A DNA stretch of 16,047 nucleotides from Intestinimonas timonensis (GTDB lineage Bacteria; Bacillota; Clostridia; Oscillospirales; Oscillospiraceae): contig NZ_LR130835.1 in assembly GCF_900626145.1 (NCBI RefSeq), positions 49,962 to 66,008 on the forward strand, read 5' to 3'. The notes beneath the pieces were generated by a model. The model did not search any database and was not told the DNA's origin. It was given only the letters and a program-made list of their open reading frames with translations. Both the position numbers and the translations under genes were made by a program. Positions 1-6,714 of this stretch are shown here, one piece after another (position 1 is the first letter of the stretch; each line of letters begins with the position of its first letter).

Positions 1-35
1 TTGACGGCGCACCAGAGGTAGTCGCCGTCGGTCAT
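1..35 (-). CDS. Partial ORF, continuation of tail assembly chaperone (frameshift frame or reinitiation)
   Basis: Only the first 11 codons (MTDGDYLWCAV) are inside the window; the rest lies beyond the left edge. An ATG at 35-33 overlaps the TGA stop of the chaperone ORF as ATGA, so it could be read by translational reinitiation. The same frame is also the -1 frame entered by slippage at the A AAA AAA site at 122-128, and it is open without a stop from there to the edge. I think it more likely forms the C-terminal part of a longer fusion chaperone, as in the G/GT proteins of lambda and E/E+E' of P2. The two readings are not exclusive, and the sequence alone does not decide. Confidence 0.5.
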   Translation of the reverse strand, partial: MTDGDYLWCAV

Positions 36-457
36 GGCTCTGGCCCGCGCCTCGGTGGGCAATGCCCCAAAAGCCCGGAGCACACGCCACTGAAGGCGCG
101 CATCAGGCGTGTGCTCCAGGCTTTTTTTAGGCTGTCTACCGCCTCCGGGTCTCGTGGGGAGGGATCGGCCTCCCTGGAGAATACCGCCCACTGCCGGGCC
201 AGTTGGGCGATCTCCGCCACGGTGAGCACCCGGAGGACGGCCTCCCCGTCGGGAAAGACAGGTTCGCCCTTTCGTTCCAGGGCTCTGGAGAGCAGACAGG
301 CGTTGGCGCACAGGGCGGCCTCTCGGCCTGTTTCCTCCATGACCCTGCCCTCCCGCCGGGCCTCCAGCACCTCCCAGGCGGAGAGGACCCGCAGGGTGAG
401 GCCGGGGCGGCCCTCCACTGCCCTCCGCCGGGTGCCGCAGGGCGGAAAGGGGCTCAT
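32..457 (-). CDS. Phage tail assembly chaperone (XkdN-like)
   Basis: A 141-residue protein just downstream of the tail tube gene, where contractile-tailed phages place the chaperone that coats the tape measure during tail assembly. The start is the ATG at 457, preceded by GGAGAGAG, 12 bases after the tube gene's stop; the same frame is open further upstream only inside the tube gene. The body is alpha-helical in character, with Leu/Ala-rich helices around residues 45-62 and 78-95. Function is assigned by position and size rather than by a motif. Codons K111-K112 sit on a perfect slippery heptamer (122-128). The zero frame then runs only 29 more residues, ending in a Cys/Pro/Arg-rich tail unlike the rest, while the -1 frame looks more protein-like and stays open. 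The 29-residue tail is therefore probably just the unshifted form. Confidence 0.7.
   Translation of the reverse strand: MSPFPPCGTRRRAVEGRPGLTLRVLSAWEVLEARREGRVMEETGREAALCANACLLSRALERKGEPVFPDGEAVLRVLTVAEIAQLARQWAVFSREADPSPRDPEAVDSLKKAWSTRLMRAFSGVCSGLLGHCPPRRGPEP
122..128 (-). promoter_or_regulatory. Slippery heptamer A AAA AAA for programmed -1 frameshift
   Basis: On the minus strand the chaperone codons read CTA AAA AAA GCC. This gives X XXY YYZ = A AAA AAA in the correct phase for tandem lysyl-tRNA slippage by -1. After slippage the frame continues for 40 codons to the window edge with no stop. It is the only run of seven identical bases inside the minus-strand prophage genes that I noticed, in a GC-rich gene where such a run is unexpected. 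Frameshifting at this gene is well established in other tailed phages; that it happens here is inferred. Confidence 0.75.
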
Positions 458-468
458 CTCTCTCCGGC

Positions 469-858
469 TCAAGCGGTGGTCTCCAGCCGCTTGGCGGCCA
501 CGATGGTCACCTTTTCCACCACCATGTCGCCCAGGGTGCCGGTCTCGCCGATGGAACTCCACTGACAGCCTGAGTAGATGACCCGCCGGTCGGGCTTGCA
601 AATCACCAGGGAGAAGTCCTCCAGGGTGTGGAAGTCGATGCCGTCCCGGATGGCCTCGTCGGTGGCGTAGAGCCGGGTGAGCTCCACCACGTGGTTTTGC
701 TGGCCGGGGATGGTGGCCACGGGCTGATCCTCGCCGAAGGCCTCCACCGTCCGGCTGGTCTTGGTGGTCTTGGCGGTGTAGCTCTGGACCACGGCGATCT
801 TTTTGCCGTCGGCCTCCAGGTAGATGTCACTGCTGGTGGGAAAACCAGTCGTATTCAT
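469..858 (-). CDS. Phage tail tube protein (XkdM-like)
   Basis: A 129-residue protein that would form the inner tube of a contractile tail, through which DNA passes. It follows the sheath gene by 26 bases and has a good ribosome binding site (GAGGAGGAAGCAC before ATG). Visible features fit the XkdM family: an N-terminal stretch TGFPTSSDIYLEADGKK, then AVVQSYTAKTTKTSRTVEAF, then a beta-rich C-terminal half with VELTRLY and FHTLEDFSLVI, ending in GDMVVEKVTIVA. The sheath-then-tube order is diagnostic of a myovirus-type tail. No signal peptide or membrane segment. Length is close to the 140-150 residues usual for the family. Confidence 0.85.
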   Translation of the reverse strand: MNTTGFPTSSDIYLEADGKKIAVVQSYTAKTTKTSRTVEAFGEDQPVATIPGQQNHVVELTRLYATDEAIRDGIDFHTLEDFSLVICKPDRRVIYSGCQWSSIGETGTLGDMVVEKVTIVAAKRLETTA

Positions 859-884
859 GTGCTTCCTCCTCTCTCATGGGCCGG

Positions 885-1922
885 TCAGACCGTGATGTGG
901 GCGCTCAGCCAGATCTGGTTGAGGCCGTGGGCCACGGTGAAGGAGAACTCCACCAGGCAGACGGTGGGGTCGTCGGCCAGGGCGGAGACGGAGACGGCGT
1001 CGTAGCCGGTGATGATCTCCCGGCTGAGCTTGTTCTCCAGCTCCACCACCACCTGATCCCGGATGGCGTTCCGGCTCTGCTCGGTGTTCTTGGCCCGGTT
1101 GAAGCGGCTGCGCAGGCTGTTGCGCACGGTGGGGATCACGTCGTCCACGATGCGGATGGTGGTGAGCTCCCGCCAGGTGGTGTCGCTGGCCTCGCCGGTC
1201 TTGGTCCGGGAGGTGACCGCCCGGACGATGGAGACCACGCCCCCCACATTCTCCACAGCGGTGACGCCACCCCGGACCAGCAGGTCGATCTCGTTGTCGG
1301 TGTACCGTGCGGCAATGTCTTCCACTCCCTTGAGGGCGGCGCCGCCCATGGGGATGGCGGGGTCGCTCTCTCCGGCGATGGCGCCGGCCACGGCGGCGGC
1401 CACCCGTGGTCCGTCTCCGGCCTGGGGGCTGGGGGCAGTCACCACCACCCGCTCGCTGTTGATGGCCTGGGCCCGGGTCACCAGGGCGCTCACGTCCTCA
1501 CCCTGACCGCCGGGGACCACACAGATGCGCTCCTTCCGGGCCTGGGAAGCCGCCGCCACGCTGTCCCGCAAGGCCTGCTGCACGGTGAGCTCCCCGCTGT
1601 CGCACACCACGATGCCCACGTCCTCCTCCGCCTCCAGGGCGGAGAAGGCGTCGGCGTAGTCATCCGTGCCCGTCACCGCCACGACCCGGACGGCGGCGGC
1701 GCCGTTGAGGAGAAGGAGCCGCACCAGCTCCGTGAGGGCGGTGCCGGCGCCGAAGGCGGCCACCGCCTCCTCCTGCCGGCTGATGGGGATCACCGTCCCC
1801 ATCTCCTCGCAGGTGCCCACGGCCACAAGGCCCACGGTCTTGCCAGCGCCGCTGCCGCTGACGATGGCAGAGGCGTCATAGGAGGAATATACTCCCGGCC
1901 GCTCATGGTCCGTCATATTCAT
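885..1922 (-). CDS. Phage tail sheath protein (XkdK-like)
   Basis: A 345-residue protein forming the contractile outer sheath of the tail. The start is the ATG at 1922, which overlaps the previous stop as ATGA (1919-1922) and has GGGAGAG upstream; reading further upstream only re-reads the preceding gene. Typical sheath features are present: the N-terminal ERPGVYSSYDA (PGVY motif, residues 9-12), an alternating alpha/beta middle domain with GIVVCDSGE and RICVVPGGQG, and a C-terminal core with IRIVDDVIPTVRNSLRSRF, ending in a beta strand, WLSAHITV. It is shorter than B. subtilis XkdK, as many clostridial sheaths are. It is followed by the tube gene, so the pair marks a contractile tail. A GSGAGKT stretch near residue 25 resembles a P-loop but is not a full Walker A. 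Confidence 0.9.
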   Translation of the reverse strand: MNMTDHERPGVYSSYDASAIVSGSGAGKTVGLVAVGTCEEMGTVIPISRQEEAVAAFGAGTALTELVRLLLLNGAAAVRVVAVTGTDDYADAFSALEAEEDVGIVVCDSGELTVQQALRDSVAAASQARKERICVVPGGQGEDVSALVTRAQAINSERVVVTAPSPQAGDGPRVAAAVAGAIAGESDPAIPMGGAALKGVEDIAARYTDNEIDLLVRGGVTAVENVGGVVSIVRAVTSRTKTGEASDTTWRELTTIRIVDDVIPTVRNSLRSRFNRAKNTEQSRNAIRDQVVVELENKLSREIITGYDAVSVSALADDPTVCLVEFSFTVAHGLNQIWLSAHITV

Positions 1923-2428
1923 ACGATCTCTCCCTTCACCACAAAGTCTGTAAAGCTGCCGCTCTCCTGGGCGGAAGCATAGAGGTAGGCCTGGCAGCCG
2001 GCCTCCACGGGACACTTAAGCACGTCCAGATCCTGGTCGTAGCCCACCTCACCCCGGGCGAGGGTCCGTACCCGCAGCCCACCGGAGCCGCCGGTATTCA
2101 GGGCTCCGGCCAGGGCGTCAAAGCCCTTCTGGCACGCCCCGCCGCCCCCTTCACCGGGGGCGTAGAGGTCCAGGCCGAAGACCACCTCCAGCCGCCGGCC
2201 GTAGCGCTCCCGCCAGGTCCTGGTTTCGGGATCCAGCTCCTCCCCCAGATACTCCCAGAAGGCGCCGGGCTCGGCCTTGCAGGAGCGGATGGAGACGGCC
2301 GCCACCACGCCAGTGAGCCGGGGCCGCTCCTCCCGGGGCCAGGCCTCCATGGCCTCCACCCCCTGCTCCCGCAGGAGGGTAGTCATATAAGTCCGCAGGG
2401 CATCCAGCTCGGTCCGCTCACTGCCCAT
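1919..2428 (-). CDS. Phage tail terminator / head-tail joining protein (putative)
   Basis: A 169-residue protein located just before the sheath gene, the place where phages of this type encode the protein that caps the tail tube and joins it to the head. It overlaps the preceding gene by 11 bases and the sheath gene by 4 (ATGA), so the three are translationally coupled. Features include an acidic, helical N-terminus (TELDALRTYMTTLLREQG), RRLEVVFGLDLYAP in the middle, a short glycine-rich loop GEGGGGACQKG, and an ending that alternates strands (ESGSFTDFVVKGEIV). No catalytic motif. The role is assigned by position and overall character; a minor structural protein of another kind is possible. 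Confidence 0.55.
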   Translation of the reverse strand: MGSERTELDALRTYMTTLLREQGVEAMEAWPREERPRLTGVVAAVSIRSCKAEPGAFWEYLGEELDPETRTWRERYGRRLEVVFGLDLYAPGEGGGGACQKGFDALAGALNTGGSGGLRVRTLARGEVGYDQDLDVLKCPVEAGCQAYLYASAQESGSFTDFVVKGEIV

Positions 2429-2768
2429 CCTGTGCCACCTCCCTGTCCCGCACTTTGAGCACGGCCCACCAGTGGCTGAGCACCTCGCCCACCCGGATGG
2501 GCTGTGCCGCCTGGACCTCGTAGTCCACGCCCAGGCAGGTCACCTTGTCCCCCATGCTCAGGGGGAGACCCGGCTCCCCCAGGTAGAGAAACCGGTCTTT
2601 TCTGGCCAGGCCCAGGGGGCTGGGCCGCCGCTGCTTCCAGTCCTCCCGGCGGTCCAGAATGGGCTGGATGAAGGCCCGGCCGGCAGCCGTCTCCTGGGTG
2701 GTTCCGCTCCGGACGGTAACGGCCTGGCCGTACCGGTCCAGCAGGCCCTGAAGGACGCCTGTCATCAT
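2418..2768 (-). CDS. Small phage structural protein, putative head closure / connector
   Basis: A 116-residue protein lying third after the capsid gene. The start codon overlaps the stop of the gene before it (TGATGATG region at 2768-2770), and its end overlaps the next gene, so it is part of the coupled connector cluster. It starts with a short helix (VLQGLLDRYGQAVTV) and then appears beta-rich, with DRFLYLGEPG, GDKVTCLGVDYEVQAAQPI and HWWAVLKV. This pattern of a beta-barrel holding a 'cover short, valid, defined value' type of strand set is common among head-closure proteins. I do not recognise a named family with certainty; the call rests mainly on gene order. Confidence 0.5.
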   Translation of the reverse strand: MMTGVLQGLLDRYGQAVTVRSGTTQETAAGRAFIQPILDRREDWKQRRPSPLGLARKDRFLYLGEPGLPLSMGDKVTCLGVDYEVQAAQPIRVGEVLSHWWAVLKVRDREVAQDGQ

Positions 2769-3121
2769 CAGCCCCTCACCCCCCGAAAGCAGAAGCCACC
2801 ATCCAGCAGATAGGGAGCCATCAGCCGGCGGGCCCGGCCCCGAAGCACGTCGCCGGAGGCTCCCTCTCCGGTCTGGATGGAGAGATTGCCCGCCGAGAAG
2901 GCGGTGACTCCGCTGGCGGCGTCACCGGTCCGCAGGTCGGCCAGGGCCAGCCAGGCGGCGGCCAGGATTAGGGTGTCGCCGCAGTCCTGGGCGGTGACGT
3001 CGCCCCGGAGCTGTCCCTCCAGCTCCCGCCGGGCGTTCTGGCACAGCACCTCCAGCCGCTGCCGGTCGCTCTCGCTCACATTTCCCAGCACCATGGCCAG
3101 GGCAAGGATCTCCTGGTCCAC
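2768..3121 (-). CDS. Phage head-tail connector / adaptor protein (gp6-like)
   Basis: A 117-residue protein directly after the major capsid gene, where the adaptor that sits on the portal ring is normally encoded. It uses a GTG start at 3121 with AAGGAAGG seven to eight bases upstream. The first 80 residues are mainly helical (ILALAMVLGNVSESDRQRLE, then a helix from CQNARRELEGQL, then LILAAAWLALADL), which matches the small all-helical adaptors of the gp6/gp15 type. The C-terminus (NLSIQTGEGASGDVLRGRAR, then RLMAPYLL) resembles the tail that docks on the portal. Family is inferred from fold character and position. Confidence 0.6.
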   Translation of the reverse strand: MDQEILALAMVLGNVSESDRQRLEVLCQNARRELEGQLRGDVTAQDCGDTLILAAAWLALADLRTGDAASGVTAFSAGNLSIQTGEGASGDVLRGRARRLMAPYLLDGGFCFRGVRG

Positions 3122-3152
3122 CGGCTCACCTTCCTTTCTCTCACCGCCGTGC

Positions 3153-4181
3153 TCAGACTTTCAGCACCTTGGCTGCGTCCTGGAAGAGCTTGGCGAAGCC
3201 GGCGATGGCGGTGATGGCGGCCCGCTCCATCTGCCGGTCGATGAGCTTGTCGTACTCCACAGTGACGTCGGAGCCCTGCACCATCTCCAGGGCGAAGCGG
3301 CTGTCCAGGCCGATGAGCTTGCCGGACTCCATGGCGGAGGTCCGCAGGAGCTTGGCGCCCATAGGGGTGGCGAGCTTGCCGGTGCCCTGGAAGTTGAGAC
3401 CGGTGAGGGGGTTCTGGAACTCAGGCAGCTTGAGCATGCTCACCATGACGTCGGTGGGCACCAGCAGGGTGTTCATCTCGTAGGGCTCGAACTGGGCCCA
3501 GAAGTCCACCAGAGCGTCGTAGTCCAAGGTGCCGGAGGAACCGCCGATATCGCCGGAGCCCACGGAGAAGACCTCTGCGGGGTTGCCGTTGCCGTCGCCG
3601 TTCACCAGCACATCGATGGCGTCCTCCAGGAGCATGCGGTTGATGTGGGCGCCGATCTGCCGCAGGGTGACGGAGAAGAGGTCCAGCTTCTGGTAGCGGA
3701 TGGCCTCGTAGGAAGCCACCAGCATCCGACCCCGCTTGTGGAGCTTGACCAGGTTCTCCTGGGTCTTGACGGTGGTGGCGGGGATGGCGGCGCCCTCCTC
3801 CACCCGGCGCAGCTCCTTCTCCTCACCGGGGGCGGAGGTGATGGAGCGGTAGTCCAGGCCGTCGAAGCGGGTGACGGCGGCGGTGATCTCGGGGAGGAGG
3901 TTGGACTCCTCCATGCCCTGCCGGACGGAGCGGGCGATGTACTCGGGGAAGAGGACGGCGGAGTCCGAGGTGCGGAAGAACTTCTCCACCACGTCGGAGC
4001 CGGTGCCCTTCACCTTGATGTCAAAGCGCTTGAGCTGCCGCTGGTAGGCGTCCAGGCCCTCCAGGGCGGTGCCCCGGTAGGCCTCGCTGGGGTCGCAGCT
4101 CTCCAGCACCTGGGTAAAGCTCTTCCCCGCCTCGTGGTACATCCCCTTTTCCAGCTTCAGGGCGTCATAAGTGTAAGCCAT
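3153..4181 (-). CDS. Phage major capsid protein (HK97 fold)
   Basis: A 342-residue capsid subunit. I place the start at the ATG at 4181 (MAYTYDALKL), because GGGAGG lies eight bases upstream of it, whereas the ATG three codons earlier (4190) directly abuts that Shine-Dalgarno. Features that fit an HK97-fold capsid: an N-terminal region around residues 10-60, RSITSAPGEEKELRRVEEGAAI in the expected E-loop/A-domain border (split over residues about 115-137), the helix-rich P-domain VSYEAI-type segment (LVASYEAIRYQKLDLFSVT), a long helix ending NRMLLEDAIDVLVNGDGNG, and the strand LLVPTDVMVSML. No separate scaffold gene precedes it; the helical tail of the upstream protease gene may serve that role. 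It lies between the decoration protein and the connector genes. Confidence 0.85.
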   Translation of the reverse strand: MAYTYDALKLEKGMYHEAGKSFTQVLESCDPSEAYRGTALEGLDAYQRQLKRFDIKVKGTGSDVVEKFFRTSDSAVLFPEYIARSVRQGMEESNLLPEITAAVTRFDGLDYRSITSAPGEEKELRRVEEGAAIPATTVKTQENLVKLHKRGRMLVASYEAIRYQKLDLFSVTLRQIGAHINRMLLEDAIDVLVNGDGNGNPAEVFSVGSGDIGGSSGTLDYDALVDFWAQFEPYEMNTLLVPTDVMVSMLKLPEFQNPLTGLNFQGTGKLATPMGAKLLRTSAMESGKLIGLDSRFALEMVQGSDVTVEYDKLIDRQMERAAITAIAGFAKLFQDAAKVLKV

Positions 4182-4203
4182 ATTCAGCATCCTCCCTTTC
4201 TTC

Positions 4204-4554
4204 TTAGAGCAGCACCACAGCGGTCTGGGCGTCGGCGTCGGCGCTGACCACCAGATACTCCCTGCCGCCGCTGGCCGCTTTCTTCACGCCGCCGGTGCCG
4301 TCGGCGGCCAGGGCCACCCAGCCGGGGGTGACGCCGGAATCGCTGCAGGGCACCTGGGCGAAGCCGGACACTTGGACACTGGCCACGCGGTCTCCGGTGA
4401 CGTCCAAAGCCAGGCCGCAGAACTTGCCGTCGGCGGTGCAGCCATCCACGGTGTCGGCGGCGGAGAGGTTGACCATCTGACCCTTTTTGGCGTTTTCGCC
4501 GGCCAGGAAGGTGGCCACCACCGCGCCGATCTCCTCAAACGAAACCTTCTTCAT
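4204..4554 (-). CDS. Capsid decoration / cement protein (putative)
   Basis: A 116-residue small beta-rich protein just before the major capsid gene. The start is the ATG at 4554: GGAGGT lies seven bases upstream, and the earlier in-frame ATG at 4569 overlaps this Shine-Dalgarno. After a short helix (SFEEIGAVVATFLAG) the protein consists of short strands and turns: KKGQMVNLS, DGKFCGLALDVTGDRVASV, SGFAQVPCSD, GWVALAADGTGGVK and YLVVSADADAQTAVVLL. This strand pattern (an open barrel with 'fill, remove, correct' loops) is typical of head-stabilising cement proteins and DUF2190-like proteins encoded between the protease and capsid genes. No enzymatic motif. Function inferred from fold character and gene order. 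Confidence 0.6.
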   Translation of the reverse strand: MKKVSFEEIGAVVATFLAGENAKKGQMVNLSAADTVDGCTADGKFCGLALDVTGDRVASVQVSGFAQVPCSDSGVTPGWVALAADGTGGVKKAASGGREYLVVSADADAQTAVVLL

Positions 4555-4588
4555 TCTCTCGACCTCCATATATAAAATGTGTGGGAAC

Positions 4589-5539
4589 TCAGATCAAAAA
4601 GGCGCCGTCCTGCCTCTCGTCGTTTCGGTGCTCCCCCCGGTAGGTGAGCTGCACCTCCACGGGGAAACGCTGGGCCACCCTGGCCTGATAAGCCTTCTTC
4701 AGCTCCAGGAGCTCGGGCTCCTCCAGCTTGTCCACCATGGGCCGGAGGGCGGCGGCGTCCAGGCCGGTGCCGGCCAGGCCGCCCAGCCTGGCCACCTCCT
4801 TCCGGAGCCCCTCCAGGTAGCGCCGGCCCAGTCCGGCCTCCCGCTCCAGCTGCTCCAGGGCCTCCATGGGCCGTTCCTGTCCCGCCAGTGCCTTCCGCAG
4901 CACACCGGCCGCCTTGGACTTCTGGAGCACACCGGCCTCGGGCTGGGCCGGGACGGCCACGAAGGACCACTCGTAGACGTCGGTGAGCCCGGTGAGCTCT
5001 CCCCAGCACAGCTTTCCGTCGTACTCGTGTCCCTTGATGTGGCCGCAGTCCCCGGCGGCCATGTTGCCGCCGCAGATGGAGCAGACGGTCCGCTCCACGG
5101 CGCAGCCCACGGAGACCTCCTTTTTGATGCCGCCCTCGATCTCGGCGATGAGGTCGGCGTTGGCCTGGGTCCGGAGCATGTAGGCCCAGCCCTTGAGGTA
5201 GCGGTAGGGATCTCCCGCTCTGGTGAGCCGTGCGGGCTCGTCCACCACCTCCGCCCGATAGATGCGGGCGGTCTGCCCCCGGGCGCTCCACTGGTGGTCG
5301 AAGATCCCGCTTTTGCCCACAAAGGCCTGTGCCAGGGCCTCCAGGGTCTCGGGGGCGAACCGCTCCCCGTCCCGGTCCACCTCGTTGTCGCACAGCCGCA
5401 CCGTAAAGAGGTACACCTCGTCAGCGGTGAGCTGTTTCCGGCTGAACCGGTTGATGAGGGCCAGCTCGGCCTCATCGGCAGCCTGGCCGGCGTCCACACC
5501 AGCAGCTTTTTTTACCTCCAAATCCACCCCTCCAATCAC
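4589..5539 (-). CDS. Phage prohead protease with C-terminal scaffold-like region (XkdF-like)
   Basis: A 316-residue protein between portal and capsid genes, expected to cut capsid and scaffold proteins during head maturation. The herpesvirus/HK97-type serine protease pattern is visible: H82 in IFDHQW and S143 in KKEVSVGC, followed by the strand YEWSFVAVPAQ at 189-199. Between them and the last strand sits an unusual cluster C153-x2-C156-x8-C165-x-H167 with HEYDGKLC at 171-178, which looks like a zinc-binding insert. Residues about 205-290 are helical and charged, suiting an internal scaffold. The GTG at 5539 overlaps the portal stop as GTGA (5536-5539); however, GGAGGGG at about 5529-5535 would better serve the in-frame TTG at 5521, so the start is uncertain by six codons. 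Exact catalytic assignment is inference. Confidence 0.75.
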   Translation of the reverse strand: MIGGVDLEVKKAAGVDAGQAADEAELALINRFSRKQLTADEVYLFTVRLCDNEVDRDGERFAPETLEALAQAFVGKSGIFDHQWSARGQTARIYRAEVVDEPARLTRAGDPYRYLKGWAYMLRTQANADLIAEIEGGIKKEVSVGCAVERTVCSICGGNMAAGDCGHIKGHEYDGKLCWGELTGLTDVYEWSFVAVPAQPEAGVLQKSKAAGVLRKALAGQERPMEALEQLEREAGLGRRYLEGLRKEVARLGGLAGTGLDAAALRPMVDKLEEPELLELKKAYQARVAQRFPVEVQLTYRGEHRNDERQDGAFLI

Positions 5540-6687
5540 TTCTCTCCGTCGTTCTGCATGGCCAGGGCCCTGGCCTGCTCCCGGTAGAGGGCGGCCTTGC
5601 CCTCCTCCACCTCATCCTGCAAGTTAATGTCCGCCCACTCGATGCGGATATCGGTGCCGAAGCCGTGGACGGCCAGCCACAGCCGGCAGATTCGCCGGAC
5701 CACCGGCTCCAGGGAGCGGCGGATGGCGGTGATCTCGCTGGTCATCATGTCGGCCTGCTGTGTGCTCATCCGCTCGGTGGAGGACCAGGACAGGCCCAGC
5801 AGGAAGGGCGGGATGCCGGTCCTGGCCACCAGCTGCTCCAGAATCTGCCGTACAGGCACCTGGCTGTCCAGGATCTGGTTGTCGGCGCCGATGACCTTAA
5901 TGTCCACGTCGCCCACGGCCACGAAGTCCCGGACGCTGCCGTCCCGACCGGCCTGCATGGCGGCGGACCACTCCCGTGCCAGGGCGGAGCACCGCTCCTG
6001 GGCGCTGGCGCCGTCCAGGCCCTGTTCGGGCCGGTTGATGACGGCGAAGCGCAGATTCCCCACCCGCTCCCAGTTCATGCCCACCGCCTGATAGATCTTT
6101 AGGAGGATCTCGGTGAGGAAGGGCATGGACCGCAGGAGGGACACGCCGTAGGGGCAGTCGGCCTGGGGCTGGAAGGGGGTAAAGAGGAGCAGTTCCGGGT
6201 AGGGCAGGGGTTTGATCTGCCCGCTCTCATCCCTGGCACACAGTTGGAAGTCCAAGGGGGAATCCCCCTCCCGGATCTCCAGGAAGGCGGGGTCACCGCA
6301 CAGGAGGGCGATGATCTCCCGCCCCTCCCGGTCCAGCACCAGCTCTCCCACAGCCCGTCCGCAGGTGAGCATGGTGTCTAGGTAGCAGTCCAGGAAGGAC
6401 TGCAAGCCCCGCTGTCCCCTGCCGGTGTCCACCTCCGTGAGGAACCGTTCCAAACCCGCCTGGGCGGCGGTGTGGTCGCAGACCACTGTCAGCCCGCCCA
6501 CCAGCCGGATGAGCTTGGAGAGGGCTGCGTCCACGATGGGAACGGCCTCCCGCACGGCCCGGTAGAGGGGGATCTGTGCGGTGTCCAGGGGAACGTACCG
6601 GTCCAGCACCCCGAAGGGGTGTCGCCCGCTGTCCCGGAGCTGGGCGGCAACGGTGGCGATGGCGGGCGGTTTCTTTTCAAAGCGCAA
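5536..6687 (-). CDS. Phage portal protein
   Basis: A 383-residue protein forming the dodecameric ring through which DNA enters the head. It follows the large terminase by 27 bases. The start is a TTG at 6687 with AGGAGG eight bases upstream; another TTG two codons earlier (6693) is too close to the Shine-Dalgarno. Portal features seen: an N-terminal region with IPLYRAVREAVPIVDAALSK, a wing domain with GRAVGELVLDREGREI, the segment LLFTPFQPQADCPYGVSLLRSM, then VPVRQILEQLVARTGIPPFL and LSWSSTERMSTQQADMMTSE, a region strongly typical of portals, and a final helical crown-like stretch ending EQARALAMQNDGEK. It is on the short side of the family. Neighbours (terminase, protease, capsid) support the call strongly. 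Confidence 0.88.
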   Translation of the reverse strand: MRFEKKPPAIATVAAQLRDSGRHPFGVLDRYVPLDTAQIPLYRAVREAVPIVDAALSKLIRLVGGLTVVCDHTAAQAGLERFLTEVDTGRGQRGLQSFLDCYLDTMLTCGRAVGELVLDREGREIIALLCGDPAFLEIREGDSPLDFQLCARDESGQIKPLPYPELLLFTPFQPQADCPYGVSLLRSMPFLTEILLKIYQAVGMNWERVGNLRFAVINRPEQGLDGASAQERCSALAREWSAAMQAGRDGSVRDFVAVGDVDIKVIGADNQILDSQVPVRQILEQLVARTGIPPFLLGLSWSSTERMSTQQADMMTSEITAIRRSLEPVVRRICRLWLAVHGFGTDIRIEWADINLQDEVEEGKAALYREQARALAMQNDGEK

Positions 6688-6714
6688 TGGCAAACCCTCC
6701 TTTGTCAGTCGTTC

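Noticed and set aside
1837..1857. P-loop-like GSGAGKT in the tail sheath protein
   Set aside because: The first glycine of G-x4-GK[ST] is a serine here, and no Walker B partner follows. It lies in a flexible N-terminal segment of an obvious sheath protein.
876..1982. Long plus-strand open frames across the prophage (also around 2877-4247, 4487-5587 and 6472-7989)
   Set aside because: All lie opposite well-supported phage genes, have His/Gly/Leu/Val-rich translations typical of antisense of GC-rich genes, and lack recognisable motifs.
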